From Pelagicoccus sp. SDUM812003 (GTDB lineage: Bacteria > Verrucomicrobiota > Verrucomicrobiia > Opitutales > Opitutaceae), in contig NZ_JARXHY010000008.1 of assembly GCF_031127815.1 (NCBI RefSeq), positions 1-64,000 of the forward strand: a stretch of DNA of 64,000 nucleotides, given 5' to 3'. The stretch's first letter is position 1, and each line of letters begins with the position of its first letter. The notes under the pieces are model-generated. The model did not search any database. It was not told the origin of the DNA and was given only the letters and a program-made list of their open reading frames with translations. Positions 47,352-55,545 of the stretch are shown piece by piece. Position numbers and translations under genes: made by a program.

Positions 47352-48245
47352 CTACGAGACACGCCCTAGCTCGTCGCCAACTCGGGCGTAGACCTCGAGC
47401 TGCTTGGCTCCGTAGCGCTTAAGATCCTCGCTCAACTGCAGTCGGCCTTTTTCGAAAAGGCTCACCACACAGGAACCGCCAAAAGCGAAATAGCCGAGCT
47501 CGTCACCCTTGGAGACCGACTGCCCTTCCTTCGCCGTCATGATGATGGAGCCGACGCAGGTCGCTCCGATCGCCACAAAGGCTACCGTGCCGAGCGATTC
47601 CGTCTCCAGCTCGGTGAGCACGCGTTTGTTCTGCCAAAGGTAGCTGGCCGAACGACGCAGAGCGATAGGGCTCACGCTGTAGAGGTCCCCGTTGATCAAA
47701 CGCTGGCGCATCAGCTTTCCGGATACAGGGGAATGGTAGCGATGGTAGTCGACGGGACACAGTCGCGAGATCACCGCGACGCCATCGGCGAACCGTTCCG
47801 CCAGGGCGGCGTCACCGAGAAACGTGGGTAAATCGAATCGCTGCCCTTTCACGTACAAGCCATCGCAGTTTTCCAGATCAGCTATGGCCAGATGGCGCGC
47901 GTCCGCGGGCAGAGCCACTGAGGACGCTCCCTCAGCGACTGGTCGGGCTTCGGGTTTCAGTTTCCGATAGAAGAAGTCGTTGAAATTCGAATACGTTTCC
48001 ACCGGATCCAGAAACTCCTCTTCCTTCAGACCATAGGTCGCGACGAAAGGGAGAATCTTCCGTTTGGAGGACGGCTTATTCATCCTCCAACCGTACCAAT
48101 GGGAAAACACGGCGCGCTTGGCGAGCAGCCAAAGGCCGACACGTCCCATGGCGGTCTCGTAAGTCCAGCGAAGAAAGGACTCACCGTAGACTTCCTCGAC
48201 TTGCGTCTGTCCGGTGTAGCGGTTGTAGAATCTAATGTCCGACAT
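47352..48245 (-). CDS. psd: Phosphatidylserine decarboxylase proenzyme
   Basis: 297 residues. Conserved early part (DYHRYHSPVSG), and the self-cleavage site near the C-terminus in YFAFGGSCVVSLFEKG: the Ser after FGG becomes the pyruvoyl group after cleavage into beta and alpha chains. It makes phosphatidylethanolamine from phosphatidylserine at the inner membrane. It is convergent with the NUDIX gene; the gap contains GC-rich hairpins (about 47265-47320) but no clear T-run. Confidence 0.93.
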   Translation of the reverse strand: MSDIRFYNRYTGQTQVEEVYGESFLRWTYETAMGRVGLWLLAKRAVFSHWYGWRMNKPSSKRKILPFVATYGLKEEEFLDPVETYSNFNDFFYRKLKPEARPVAEGASSVALPADARHLAIADLENCDGLYVKGQRFDLPTFLGDAALAERFADGVAVISRLCPVDYHRYHSPVSGKLMRQRLINGDLYSVSPIALRRSASYLWQNKRVLTELETESLGTVAFVAIGATCVGSIIMTAKEGQSVSKGDELGYFAFGGSCVVSLFEKGRLQLSEDLKRYGAKQLEVYARVGDELGRVS

Positions 48246-48254
48246 GTTGCGCTT

Positions 48255-48338
48255 TGTGAACCACAGATGGCTCAGATTTTCTCAGAACGAATCCGAAACC
48301 TATTCACGAGAACCCTGCTATCTGTGAAATCTGAGGTT
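48255..48338. repeat. ACAGAT-type imperfect inverted repeat
   Basis: Left arm from AACCACAGATGG at 48259 with repeated CAGAT words, right arm ending CTGTGAAATCTGAGGTT at 48338; the arms are imperfect complements (AACC-CAGAT.../...ATCTG-GGTT). This family of AACCACAGAT repeats is, to my recollection, dispersed in intergenic DNA of many Verrucomicrobiota and Planctomycetota. It fills most of the gap between psd and asnS. Confidence 0.55.
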
Positions 48339-48357
48339 ATGACAATTTCGCTTTTCC

Positions 48358-49743
48358 TTAAAACTCAGCGTGACCGGGCACGCGCGGGAAGGGAATGACG
48401 TCACGGATGTTGGTCACGCCGGTCACGAACATCAGCAAGCGTTCGAAACCGAGCCCGAAGCCAGCGTGCGGCACGCTGCCATAGCGACGCAGATCGACAT
48501 ACCACCAGTAGTCATCTTCGGAAATGCCGTGCTGCTTCATGTTTTCGAGCAGCAGCTCAAGCCTCTCCTCCCGCTGGCTGCCTCCGACGATCTCGCCGAT
48601 GCCCGGCACCAGCACGTCCATGGCAGCCACCGTCTTTCCGTCGTCGTTGGCGCGCATGTAGAATGGCTTAAGCGTCTTCGGATAGTCGTAGACCGTGACC
48701 GGACATTTGAAATGCTCTTCGGTGAGGTAGCGTTCATGCTCCGATTGCAGGTTCACACCCCACTGCACCGGATGTTCGAAGGTCTTGCCGCTCGACTGGA
48801 GCAGCTCGATCGCTTCGGTATAGGGCAAGCGCTTGAAGGGACGGGAAACCACGAACTCCAGCCGCTGCTTGAGCTCCTTGTCGACGAAGTTGAAAAACAG
48901 CTCCAGATCAGCGGAGCAGCTTTCCATCACCTCTGCGATGACCGATTTCACGAAGTCTTCCGCCAGCGTCATGTCCTCCTGGAGGTCGCAAAATGCCATC
49001 TCCGGCTCCACCATCCAGAACTCGCTGGCATGGCGCGAGGTGTGGGAGTTTTCCGCCCGAAAGGTGGGACCGAAGGTGTAGATGTTTCCCAGTGCGGTGG
49101 CATAGGTTTCGCCCTCCAGCTGTCCGCTCACCGTGAGGTAGGTCGACTTGCCGAAAAAGTCCTGCGAATAGTCAATTTTTCCATCTTCGCCGCGAGGCGG
49201 ATTTTCCGTATCCAAAGTTGTGACACGGAACAGCTCGCCCGCCCCCTCGCAATCGCTGGCTGTCACGATGGGCGTATGCACGTAGAAGAACTTTCGATCC
49301 TGAAAGAAACGGTGGATGGCGAAGGCCAGCTTGCTCCGGATTCTGAATACGGCTCCGAAAAGGTTGGTGCGGGGGCGCAAATGGGCGATCTCGCGCAGGT
49401 ATTCGTTGCTGTGCCGCTTCTTCTGCAGCGGAAAGCTATCGTCGGCGGCGCCGATCAGCTGCAGCTCTACGGCTTGCACCTCCCACGACTGACCCTTGCC
49501 CTGCGAAGCGACGAGTCTCCCTTTTACGGATACAGCCGCCCCAGTTGTTATCCCCTTGGATTCGTCGTAGCCCGGCACGCCTTCGTTCACCACGATTTGC
49601 AACGATTTCAGCGAAGAGCCGTCGTTGATTTCCAGGAAGAAAAAGGTCTTCGAGTCGCGCCGCGTGCGCACCCAACCTTTCACGAGAACCTCCTCCCGCT
49701 CCGATTCGCTGGCTAATAGATCGACAACTAACTGACGCGTCAT
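48358..49743 (-). CDS. asnS: Asparaginyl-tRNA synthetase
   Basis: 461 residues, class IIb: an N-terminal OB-fold anticodon domain ([23 protein letters not shown]) and a catalytic core with motif 2 region [24 protein letters not shown] and motif 3 [16 protein letters not shown]. It charges tRNA-Asn in the cytoplasm. Aspartyl-tRNA synthetase is excluded by length and the RHASEFW sequence. Confidence 0.95.
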   Translation of the reverse strand: MTRQLVVDLLASESEREEVLVKGWVRTRRDSKTFFFLEINDGSSLKSLQIVVNEGVPGYDESKGITTGAAVSVKGRLVASQGKGQSWEVQAVELQLIGAADDSFPLQKKRHSNEYLREIAHLRPRTNLFGAVFRIRSKLAFAIHRFFQDRKFFYVHTPIVTASDCEGAGELFRVTTLDTENPPRGEDGKIDYSQDFFGKSTYLTVSGQLEGETYATALGNIYTFGPTFRAENSHTSRHASEFWMVEPEMAFCDLQEDMTLAEDFVKSVIAEVMESCSADLELFFNFVDKELKQRLEFVVSRPFKRLPYTEAIELLQSSGKTFEHPVQWGVNLQSEHERYLTEEHFKCPVTVYDYPKTLKPFYMRANDDGKTVAAMDVLVPGIGEIVGGSQREERLELLLENMKQHGISEDDYWWYVDLRRYGSVPHAGFGLGFERLLMFVTGVTNIRDVIPFPRVPGHAEF

Positions 49744-49867
49744 AAGGCAAATAAGGATTCAATTTTCCAGAGGATGCAAGGCGCGAAAAAACCGAGTCGA
49801 CCCCAATATCGAGACCGTTTTCCCTAGGACCAAGACTCACTGGCGCCTCCGCAGAAGAGGTCGCACG

Positions 49868-50986
49868 CTAACGCACCCTCCGCATCAGGACGTAGGCCAG
49901 CAGGATCATGAACACCATAGGCGTCCAGGCCGCCCACTCCGGCGGTAGAGCGCCTTCGCGGCCGAGGGCGTTGAGAACGCTGGTCAAGAGATAGAAGGCG
50001 AAAAACAGTCCGATCGATTTGGATACGCCCACCGCGGGATTGGTGCGTACGCCAGACACCGCGAAGGGGATGGCGATGCCAGCTACGATGAGGCAACTGG
50101 CGGCGCTGGCCATGAGGGCGTGCAGCCTGGCCTCGTAGGTGAGAACGTTTGGATTGTCGTCTTGCGTGAAATTGTCGGTGATGCGCTTGAGCTGCAGAAA
50201 CGATAGGTCCTTGGGCTTCTTTTGAAAGAGCATCATCAGCTCCGGATCGTCATCGAGATCGACCGCGTCGAGCCGATCGAACGGCGGCATGGTCGTCTTT
50301 TCGTCATCCTCGAGATCGTATTGGATATCACGGCCGTCGAAGAGCACCCAATGCCCTTCAACTTCGTCGTAGTAGCCGTAGCGAGCCATGACGCGGCGCA
50401 CTTCGCGACGCTGCTCATCCATCACGGAAACCGTCACTCCGTAGGCCTGGCTTTTGTACTGGCTGTAGCGGTTGATGAACCACATGCGGCCGTCCTTGCG
50501 ATTGTCGAAGGACAGGCCCTTCACGATCCCTACCTCGTCGTCGCTTTGGGCCTCGCGGGCCTCTTGGGAAAGACGCAGGTTGAGAATGAGGCGATCCGAC
50601 TGCTCCACCGACCATGGAATCAGGCTGGAGTTGAGGTACCACAGACCGGCCGACGCGAAGAAGCACGCCAGCCAGATGGAGCGCGTCACCCGAAACACGC
50701 TCATGCCGGCGGCTCGGAAAGCCACGAACTCGTTGGCGCGGTGCAGCTGGCCCAAGGAGTATAAAATGGATACAAGGATGGAAGCCGGCAAAGCGATGGT
50801 CAGAAAGCTGGGGGCCAGGATGGAATAGTAGAAGGTGATCTCGCCGACCGAGGCCTCGTAGCTGAGCAAGTCGCCGAAGCTGTCCTGGATCTCGAACAGG
50901 ATGAGCAATCCGAACATGGAGCCGAGCACCAGCACGAAGGCTTTGAGCCACTCTCTAAATACGTATCTGTCGGCGACGCTGAACAT
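49868..50986 (-). CDS. LptF/LptG-family lipopolysaccharide export permease
   Basis: 372 residues from the ATG at 50986 (MFSVADRYVFREW). Six membrane helices: two near the start and one near 100, a jelly-roll periplasmic domain of about 150 residues (DEVGIVKGLSFDNRKDGRMWFIN onward), then three C-terminal helices ending in a basic tail. LptF and LptG together with LptB move LPS from the inner membrane; they are usually encoded side by side. Here only one is present, so the partner is elsewhere. It precedes asnS on the same strand. Confidence 0.85.
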   Translation of the reverse strand: MFSVADRYVFREWLKAFVLVLGSMFGLLILFEIQDSFGDLLSYEASVGEITFYYSILAPSFLTIALPASILVSILYSLGQLHRANEFVAFRAAGMSVFRVTRSIWLACFFASAGLWYLNSSLIPWSVEQSDRLILNLRLSQEAREAQSDDEVGIVKGLSFDNRKDGRMWFINRYSQYKSQAYGVTVSVMDEQRREVRRVMARYGYYDEVEGHWVLFDGRDIQYDLEDDEKTTMPPFDRLDAVDLDDDPELMMLFQKKPKDLSFLQLKRITDNFTQDDNPNVLTYEARLHALMASAASCLIVAGIAIPFAVSGVRTNPAVGVSKSIGLFFAFYLLTSVLNALGREGALPPEWAAWTPMVFMILLAYVLMRRVR

Positions 50987-51092
50987 AGGTGATGCCCTGT
51001 GACACTGCGAGCGAGCCGGGCGAAGTCCAGCGCGTTTCGACATCAGCTTTTTACTGGCGTTTCATAAGCCGCTGTTTACAACTCCGTTGCTA

Positions 51093-52850
51093 ATGACGTC
51101 CCAAGCACCGAAAGAGTCCTGGAACTCTCGACTCGGAATAATCCTCGCCGTTGCCGGCAGCGCCGTGGGGCTCGGCAACTTCCTTCGATTTCCTGGTTTG
51201 GCCGCTCAGTATGGCGGAGGAGCCTTCATGATCGCCTACCTGGTGGCGCTCTGTCTGATCGGTCTTCCCATTTGCTGGGCGGAATGGGCCATCGGCAGAG
51301 CCGGAGGCCAGCGCGGCTTCAATAGCTGCCCGGGCATTCTGGGCGTCATCACGAAAAAGAAGTCGTTTCGGTTTCTAGGGGTCATCGGAGTGATCATCCC
51401 GGTAGTGATCTACATGTACTACGTCTACATCGAGGCGTGGTGCCTGGGCTACGCGCTCAATTTCGCATCCGGCGATCTCTATCTCGATTCGGTGGAAGAT
51501 GCCACCGCGTTTTGGGGAGCCTTCATCGGCATCGAGAAGGACGGTTCCGCGGTCGGCTTCGGATGGCAGCAGGTGGGCGGTTTTCTCCTCGTGGTCTTCA
51601 TCCTGAACTTCTACCTCATCTATCGCGGGCTCTCGAAGGGGATCGAACTGTTTTGCCGCTACGCCATGCCGACGCTGCTGGTGCTGGCGGTGGTGATTCT
51701 GGTTCGCGTGCTGACTCTCGGCACGCCGGACGAAGCCCATCCCGAGCGCAGCGTCTCCAACGGACTGGGCTACATGTGGAATCCGACCAAGCTGGTCATG
51801 CACGAGAAAGTGGTGAGCCCCAAGTCCGGTCGAGTCCGCTGGGAGGCGCTGGAGGATGGCGAAGTCGTGGGCGAAACCGCCATCGCCGAGGCGGAGGCCC
51901 GAGCCGCGGCCGACCCAGATCTCGAGCTGCGCAGCATCAACATGCTCCAGCAGCTGAGCAATCCGCAGCTTTGGCTGGCCGCCGCAGGACAGATTTTCTT
52001 TTCCCTCTCCGTCGGCTTCGGGGTCATCATCACCTACTCCAGCTATTTGAAGAAGGACGACGACGTGGTGCTCAGCGGACTAGCCGCCACCAGCACCAAC
52101 GAATTCTGCGAGGTGGGTCTAGGCGGCTTGATCACCCTGCCGGCCGGCGTGGCCTTTCTGGGCGTCGCCGGGGTGGCGGGCATGGGCACCTTCGACCTCG
52201 GTTTCCGCGTCCTGCCCATGATCTTCTCCGAGATGTGGGGCGGGCAGTTCTTCGGCTTCGCGTTTTTCTTCCTGCTCTTCCTCGCGGCGGTGACCAGCTC
52301 GCTCTCCATGCTGCAGCCCGGCATCGCCTTTCTGGAGGAGGCCATGAAAATCAACCGCAAGCAGTCCGTGGCCATCCTGGGCTTCGTGACCGCCATGGGC
52401 TGCGCCTTCGTGGTGTACTTCAGCGAAAGCGTCAAGGCGCTCGACACCATCGACTTCTGGATCAACAACCTCTTCATGGTTTCCCTGGCCTTGATCGAAA
52501 TCATCATCTTCGGCTGGATCATCGGCACCGACAAAGGCTTCGAGCTCGCCCACCGCGGGGCCGCCATCCGCATCCCGCCGATCTTCAAGTTCATCATGAA
52601 ATACCTGAGCCCGGCCTTCCTGATCGTCATCTTCGGCTCGTGGTTCTACAGCCAGGTGCTCGGCTTCAGCTTCAGCGGCGAGGGACGCGACTACAGCTCC
52701 TACATCATCGACCTCTTCATCGAACCCAACCGCACCGCATGGTACAGCGTGGGCCTGATCGCCCTCACCGCCAGCTTTCTGGTGCTTCTGACCATCGGCG
52801 GCGCCAGTTGGAACAAAACGACCCCTAAAAAGAAGGAGATCCGATCATGA
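51093..52850 (+). CDS. NSS-family sodium-dependent amino-acid transporter
   Basis: 585 residues from the ATG at 51093. The sodium/substrate signature of the SLC6/LeuT family opens the protein ([31 protein letters not shown]), and about 12 helices follow. Helix 6 and 8 motifs ([36 protein letters not shown]) carry the second sodium site. A hydrophilic loop of about 70 residues lies between helices 5 and 6. The gene overlaps a 48-residue membrane protein by four bases; this pairing is known for MetP-MetS. Substrate likely neutral amino acids such as methionine or alanine, unproved. Confidence 0.9.
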   Translation: MTSQAPKESWNSRLGIILAVAGSAVGLGNFLRFPGLAAQYGGGAFMIAYLVALCLIGLPICWAEWAIGRAGGQRGFNSCPGILGVITKKKSFRFLGVIGVIIPVVIYMYYVYIEAWCLGYALNFASGDLYLDSVEDATAFWGAFIGIEKDGSAVGFGWQQVGGFLLVVFILNFYLIYRGLSKGIELFCRYAMPTLLVLAVVILVRVLTLGTPDEAHPERSVSNGLGYMWNPTKLVMHEKVVSPKSGRVRWEALEDGEVVGETAIAEAEARAAADPDLELRSINMLQQLSNPQLWLAAAGQIFFSLSVGFGVIITYSSYLKKDDDVVLSGLAATSTNEFCEVGLGGLITLPAGVAFLGVAGVAGMGTFDLGFRVLPMIFSEMWGGQFFGFAFFFLLFLAAVTSSLSMLQPGIAFLEEAMKINRKQSVAILGFVTAMGCAFVVYFSESVKALDTIDFWINNLFMVSLALIEIIIFGWIIGTDKGFELAHRGAAIRIPPIFKFIMKYLSPAFLIVIFGSWFYSQVLGFSFSGEGRDYSSYIIDLFIEPNRTAWYSVGLIALTASFLVLLTIGGASWNKTTPKKKEIRS

Positions 52851-52993
52851 CAATCGGCGGCATCATCATCATGACCCTTTCAGTCGGCGCAGTGGCCAGT
52901 CTATTCGTCTGGTGCATCTGGAAAGTGCTCACCACCGAGGGCGAGGACGAAAAGGTCCACGGCTTCGAGATCGAGACTCCCGACAAGGACTGA
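52847..52993 (+). CDS. metS: MetS-like small membrane subunit of the NSS transporter
   Basis: 48 residues: one membrane helix (about 4-26) then a short acidic tail ([18 protein letters not shown]). It starts inside the stop of the transporter gene (ATGA, 52847-52850) with AAGGAG eight bases upstream, so it is surely translated with it. Small single-helix partners of NSS transporters (MetS) are required for MetP activity in Corynebacterium. Confidence 0.8.
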   Translation: MTIGGIIIMTLSVGAVASLFVWCIWKVLTTEGEDEKVHGFEIETPDKD

Positions 52994-53016
52994 TCCCAAC
53001 CCTGCGTCCCCTTTTC

Positions 53017-53051
53017 AACAGGCGTTCACGGCTCCGGCCGGAACGCCTGTT
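53017..53051 (+). terminator. Hairpin after the NSS-metS genes, probable terminator
   Basis: 11-bp stem AACAGGCGTTC/GAACGCCTGTT (53017-53027 with 53041-53051), continued inside by CGGC/GCCG with one bulged A. Only a short TT follows, so termination may need Rho or be weak. Confidence 0.55.
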
Positions 53052-53316
53052 TCGCACCCTGTTGGCGAGCCCAGCTCCGGGGTGGTGGTCTAGGTTGTCC
53101 TAGAGGACGGACTTAGCCGACCGATTAAGCCCTTCTACTTAGCCCTTGCTTAAGCTTTTTTAACCAAAAAAGCCTTCGGCCACCTCAAGCCGCGGGACGC
53201 GGCCACCGATAAAGGTGGTTGAAACCGTTCCGTCTTTGGCACGCGGCTACCACCAATGCGACCAACGACGAAGCGCCCCCCCGAAAGACCGACTCATTTT
53301 CAAGAAACACAGCACC
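53052..53316 (+). other. Structured leader of cheV
   Basis: 265 bases without a gene. Near 53185-53222 lie adjacent hairpins GCCGCG-GGA-CGCGGC and CCACC-GATAAA-GGTGG, before them GCCTTCGGC and an AAAAAA tract. The arrangement recalls a folded riboswitch-like leader, but I could not match the core of any known class, including the cyclic-di-GMP one I tried. No clear T-run terminator precedes cheV. Confidence 0.4.
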
Positions 53317-54294
53317 ATGTCCAAGGTTCACAAAAACACCGATATTCTCCTCGAAGCCGGCACCAACGAAGTCGAGGTTTTCGAATTCAACCTCGGCGGA
53401 CACCACTACGGCGTAAATGTCGCCAAGGTGAACCAGATCATCCAGCGCGACCAGGTGAAGATCACCCGGACGGACTGCCCGCCGCACGGCGTGCTTGGCA
53501 CCATCACTTTTCGCGGCAAGCCCACCATGACGCTGGACCTGCGCTCCGTGCTGGGCATCTACGGCGAGGAGCCCGATCCTAGCCGCGCCCTCATGCTCGT
53601 CACCCAGTTCAACGATCAAGTGGTGGCCTTCGCCATCGACGGAGCCGAGCGCATCCATCGCGTCTCCTGGGAGAAGTTCGAACCGATCAGCTCCAATTTC
53701 GCCCAGGAGAATCCATACGTCAACGGCATCATCCGCCTCGACGATCGCCTGGTGCTCATCCTCGACCTGGAGTACATCCTCACCCTGATCAACCCGCGCC
53801 TGGGCATGACGGTGGACACCCAGAAGCTCCAGAAGATCGAAGAGGAGTTCAAGCCGCGGGACCACATCAAGATCCTCTTCGCGGAAGATTCGGCCATGAT
53901 CCGCAAGATGGTGCACGGCCAGCTGATGGACGTGGGCTTCACCAATGTGGACCTCGCCACCAACGGATCCGAAGCCTTGGATAAGGTCCGCCGAGCCAAG
54001 GAGGAATCCGACGCCTCCGGCACCCCCTTTTCGGAATACTACGATCTGATCCTCACCGACATCGAAATGCCAGTGATGGACGGGCTGACCTTTTGCAAAC
54101 GGGTGAAGCAGGAATTGGCTCTCGAGACGCCGGTCATCGTTTTCTCCTCGCTGATCAACGATCAGATGATCGCCAAATGCAAAGCGGTCGGAGCCAACGG
54201 CTGGGGCACCAAGCCCAAGGTCAACCTGATCGTGAACATCATCGACCGCCTCATCGTGCAAGGTGAATCCCAGATCGGAGACCTTCTCGACTAG
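53317..54294 (+). CDS. cheV: CheV-type chemotaxis coupling protein (CheW-receiver)
   Basis: 325 residues from the ATG at 53317, chosen because the frame upstream lacks a ribosome site and the CheW domain begins soon after. CheW domain (about 12-165: EVFEFNLGGHHYGVNVAKVNQI), then a receiver domain (about 185-320) with the acidic pair in ILFAEDSAMIRKM, phospho-acceptor Asp in LILTDIEMPVMDG, and Lys in GTKPKVN. CheV couples chemoreceptors to CheA and adapts by phosphorylation. It stands alone here, with no other chemotaxis gene in the window. Confidence 0.92.
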   Translation: MSKVHKNTDILLEAGTNEVEVFEFNLGGHHYGVNVAKVNQIIQRDQVKITRTDCPPHGVLGTITFRGKPTMTLDLRSVLGIYGEEPDPSRALMLVTQFNDQVVAFAIDGAERIHRVSWEKFEPISSNFAQENPYVNGIIRLDDRLVLILDLEYILTLINPRLGMTVDTQKLQKIEEEFKPRDHIKILFAEDSAMIRKMVHGQLMDVGFTNVDLATNGSEALDKVRRAKEESDASGTPFSEYYDLILTDIEMPVMDGLTFCKRVKQELALETPVIVFSSLINDQMIAKCKAVGANGWGTKPKVNLIVNIIDRLIVQGESQIGDLLD

Positions 54295-54330
54295 CCCCGC
54301 TTTCCCGCAACGCTTTCACACTCAAAAAAG

Positions 54331-54356
54331 CGCCCTCCTTTTTCCAAAGGAGGGCG
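54331..54356. terminator. Terminator between cheV and the YceI gene
   Basis: Perfect 11-bp stem CGCCCTCCTTT/AAAGGAGGGCG (54331-54341 with 54346-54356), loop TTCC. On the minus strand it is followed by C then TTTTTT, so it best ends the YceI transcript; it can also stop cheV. Confidence 0.85.
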
Positions 54357-54414
54357 TCCGCGTTTATGAAAGTGAGGCTTTGGGTCACGGCCTTGGAGCC
54401 GCGGCCAAGCGAAA

Positions 54415-55029
54415 CTAGGAGTCAGCCGGGGCAAAACCCGCGATGCTCAGGCGAAGCTCGACCTCGTCGGACACCTTTTCCTCGTTCTCGCCCGCGTTCA
54501 CGCCAAAGTCGCTGCGCGAAACGGAAAACTCGGAACGCACCACTACGATGTCGCCCTCCTGCCCCTGACGCTGCTGCATCATGCCAGGCAGATAAGTCAG
54601 CGAAACCGGTACCGCCATCTCCTTGGACTTGCCCTTGATGGTCATCGTCCCATGCGCGGTAGCGGAGACCTTGTCGCCATCCTTTTTCACATCGGAAAGC
54701 GAGGCCAGCTCGAAGGTGATCTCTGGATACTGGCTCTGGTCGAGCCACTTGCCACCCATCATGTGCTCCTTCATCTTGCCGTTCGGCACGCTGAGGGAAT
54801 CCACCGCCACCACGATCTTGCCGGTCGTGGACTTGGGCGAAGACGGGTCGTAGGCGAGCGTTCCGGAAATACCCGTCGCCGTGCCGTTGATGGACTCCAG
54901 CGGTGCATCGAGCAGGAAGACGATGTTGTTGACGCCTTTGGGATCGCTCAGGTCGAACTCCATGGCGTTGAGAAGTGGCAATGCCGCCAGAGTGGCGCCC
55001 GCCGCGAGGCTCTTGATGATTCGTTTCAT
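54415..55029 (-). CDS. YceI-family periplasmic lipid-binding protein
   Basis: 204 residues with a signal peptide (about 1-22, ALPLLNA). The mature part is a YceI-type lipocalin fold: typical TATGISGTLAYD near 50, KSTTGKIVVAVDSLSV, a long HMMGGKWLDQSQYPEITFEL, and SRSDFGVNAGENEEKVSDEVEL. YceI proteins bind polyisoprenoids in the periplasm and are often induced by stress or high pH. It is 20 bases downstream of a small membrane protein on the same strand, probably one operon. Confidence 0.9.
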   Translation of the reverse strand: MKRIIKSLAAGATLAALPLLNAMEFDLSDPKGVNNIVFLLDAPLESINGTATGISGTLAYDPSSPKSTTGKIVVAVDSLSVPNGKMKEHMMGGKWLDQSQYPEITFELASLSDVKKDGDKVSATAHGTMTIKGKSKEMAVPVSLTYLPGMMQQRQGQEGDIVVVRSEFSVSRSDFGVNAGENEEKVSDEVELRLSIAGFAPADS

Positions 55030-55049
55030 AGTCTTGGTATTGGATCAGG

Positions 55050-55328
55050 TTAAGTGTTGCGCAAAGTCCGTTCGATGCGACGCTCCCAGAGAGCCGCCGC
55101 GAGTATCGCCAGCGCGAAAATCATGAAGCCTCCCGCCAAGGTCTCGATGCCCGGCAGGAAGGCGGGCACCCGCTCCTCGTAAGCGATGCCGAGGATCTCG
55201 TCCATCTTCTCGATTGTGTAGTACTCTCGATAAAATCCGATCTGCCCACCGCCATACAGCCACAAAAGCATGCTGGCCCAGAGGGCGAAGACTCCTAGGT
55301 TTCTCACGATGCTTGGCTTTCCGATCAT
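55050..55328 (-). CDS. Small membrane protein, unknown
   Basis: 92 residues from the ATG at 55328; the frame back to 55388 looks random. Two membrane helices (about 11-27 and about 67-83) flank a soluble loop with IGFYREYYTIEKMDEILGIAYEERVPAF. I do not recognise the family. It is upstream of the YceI gene with 20 bases between them, so the two probably act together at the cell envelope. Confidence 0.6.
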   Translation of the reverse strand: MIGKPSIVRNLGVFALWASMLLWLYGGGQIGFYREYYTIEKMDEILGIAYEERVPAFLPGIETLAGGFMIFALAILAAALWERRIERTLRNT

Positions 55329-55545
55329 CCCGCGATGGCCCTCTCCGAGAGGACTCGAGTGAGAAACGACGCAAGCCCGCCAGCGCATGCGCCGCTAGCG
55401 GAAACAAATTACGACTTGAAGCTGCCCGACGCTGCGTTAAGTCAAACACCCCGAAAAAAACCGCCGCTACCGCCCACCCATTCCCCGCAGCAACACTTTC
55501 AAACGCACTTCATAACTCTCAATTCGTAATCCATACTTCAAAACA

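Noticed and set aside
49868-50986. Truncated or lost LptF/LptG pair
   Set aside because: The gene is full length. A separate partner elsewhere in the genome is common, so a lone copy is not evidence of loss.
53160-53230. Cyclic-di-GMP riboswitch before cheV
   Set aside because: GCCTTCGGCC resembles one stem of that class, but the second stem and conserved core bases do not fit.
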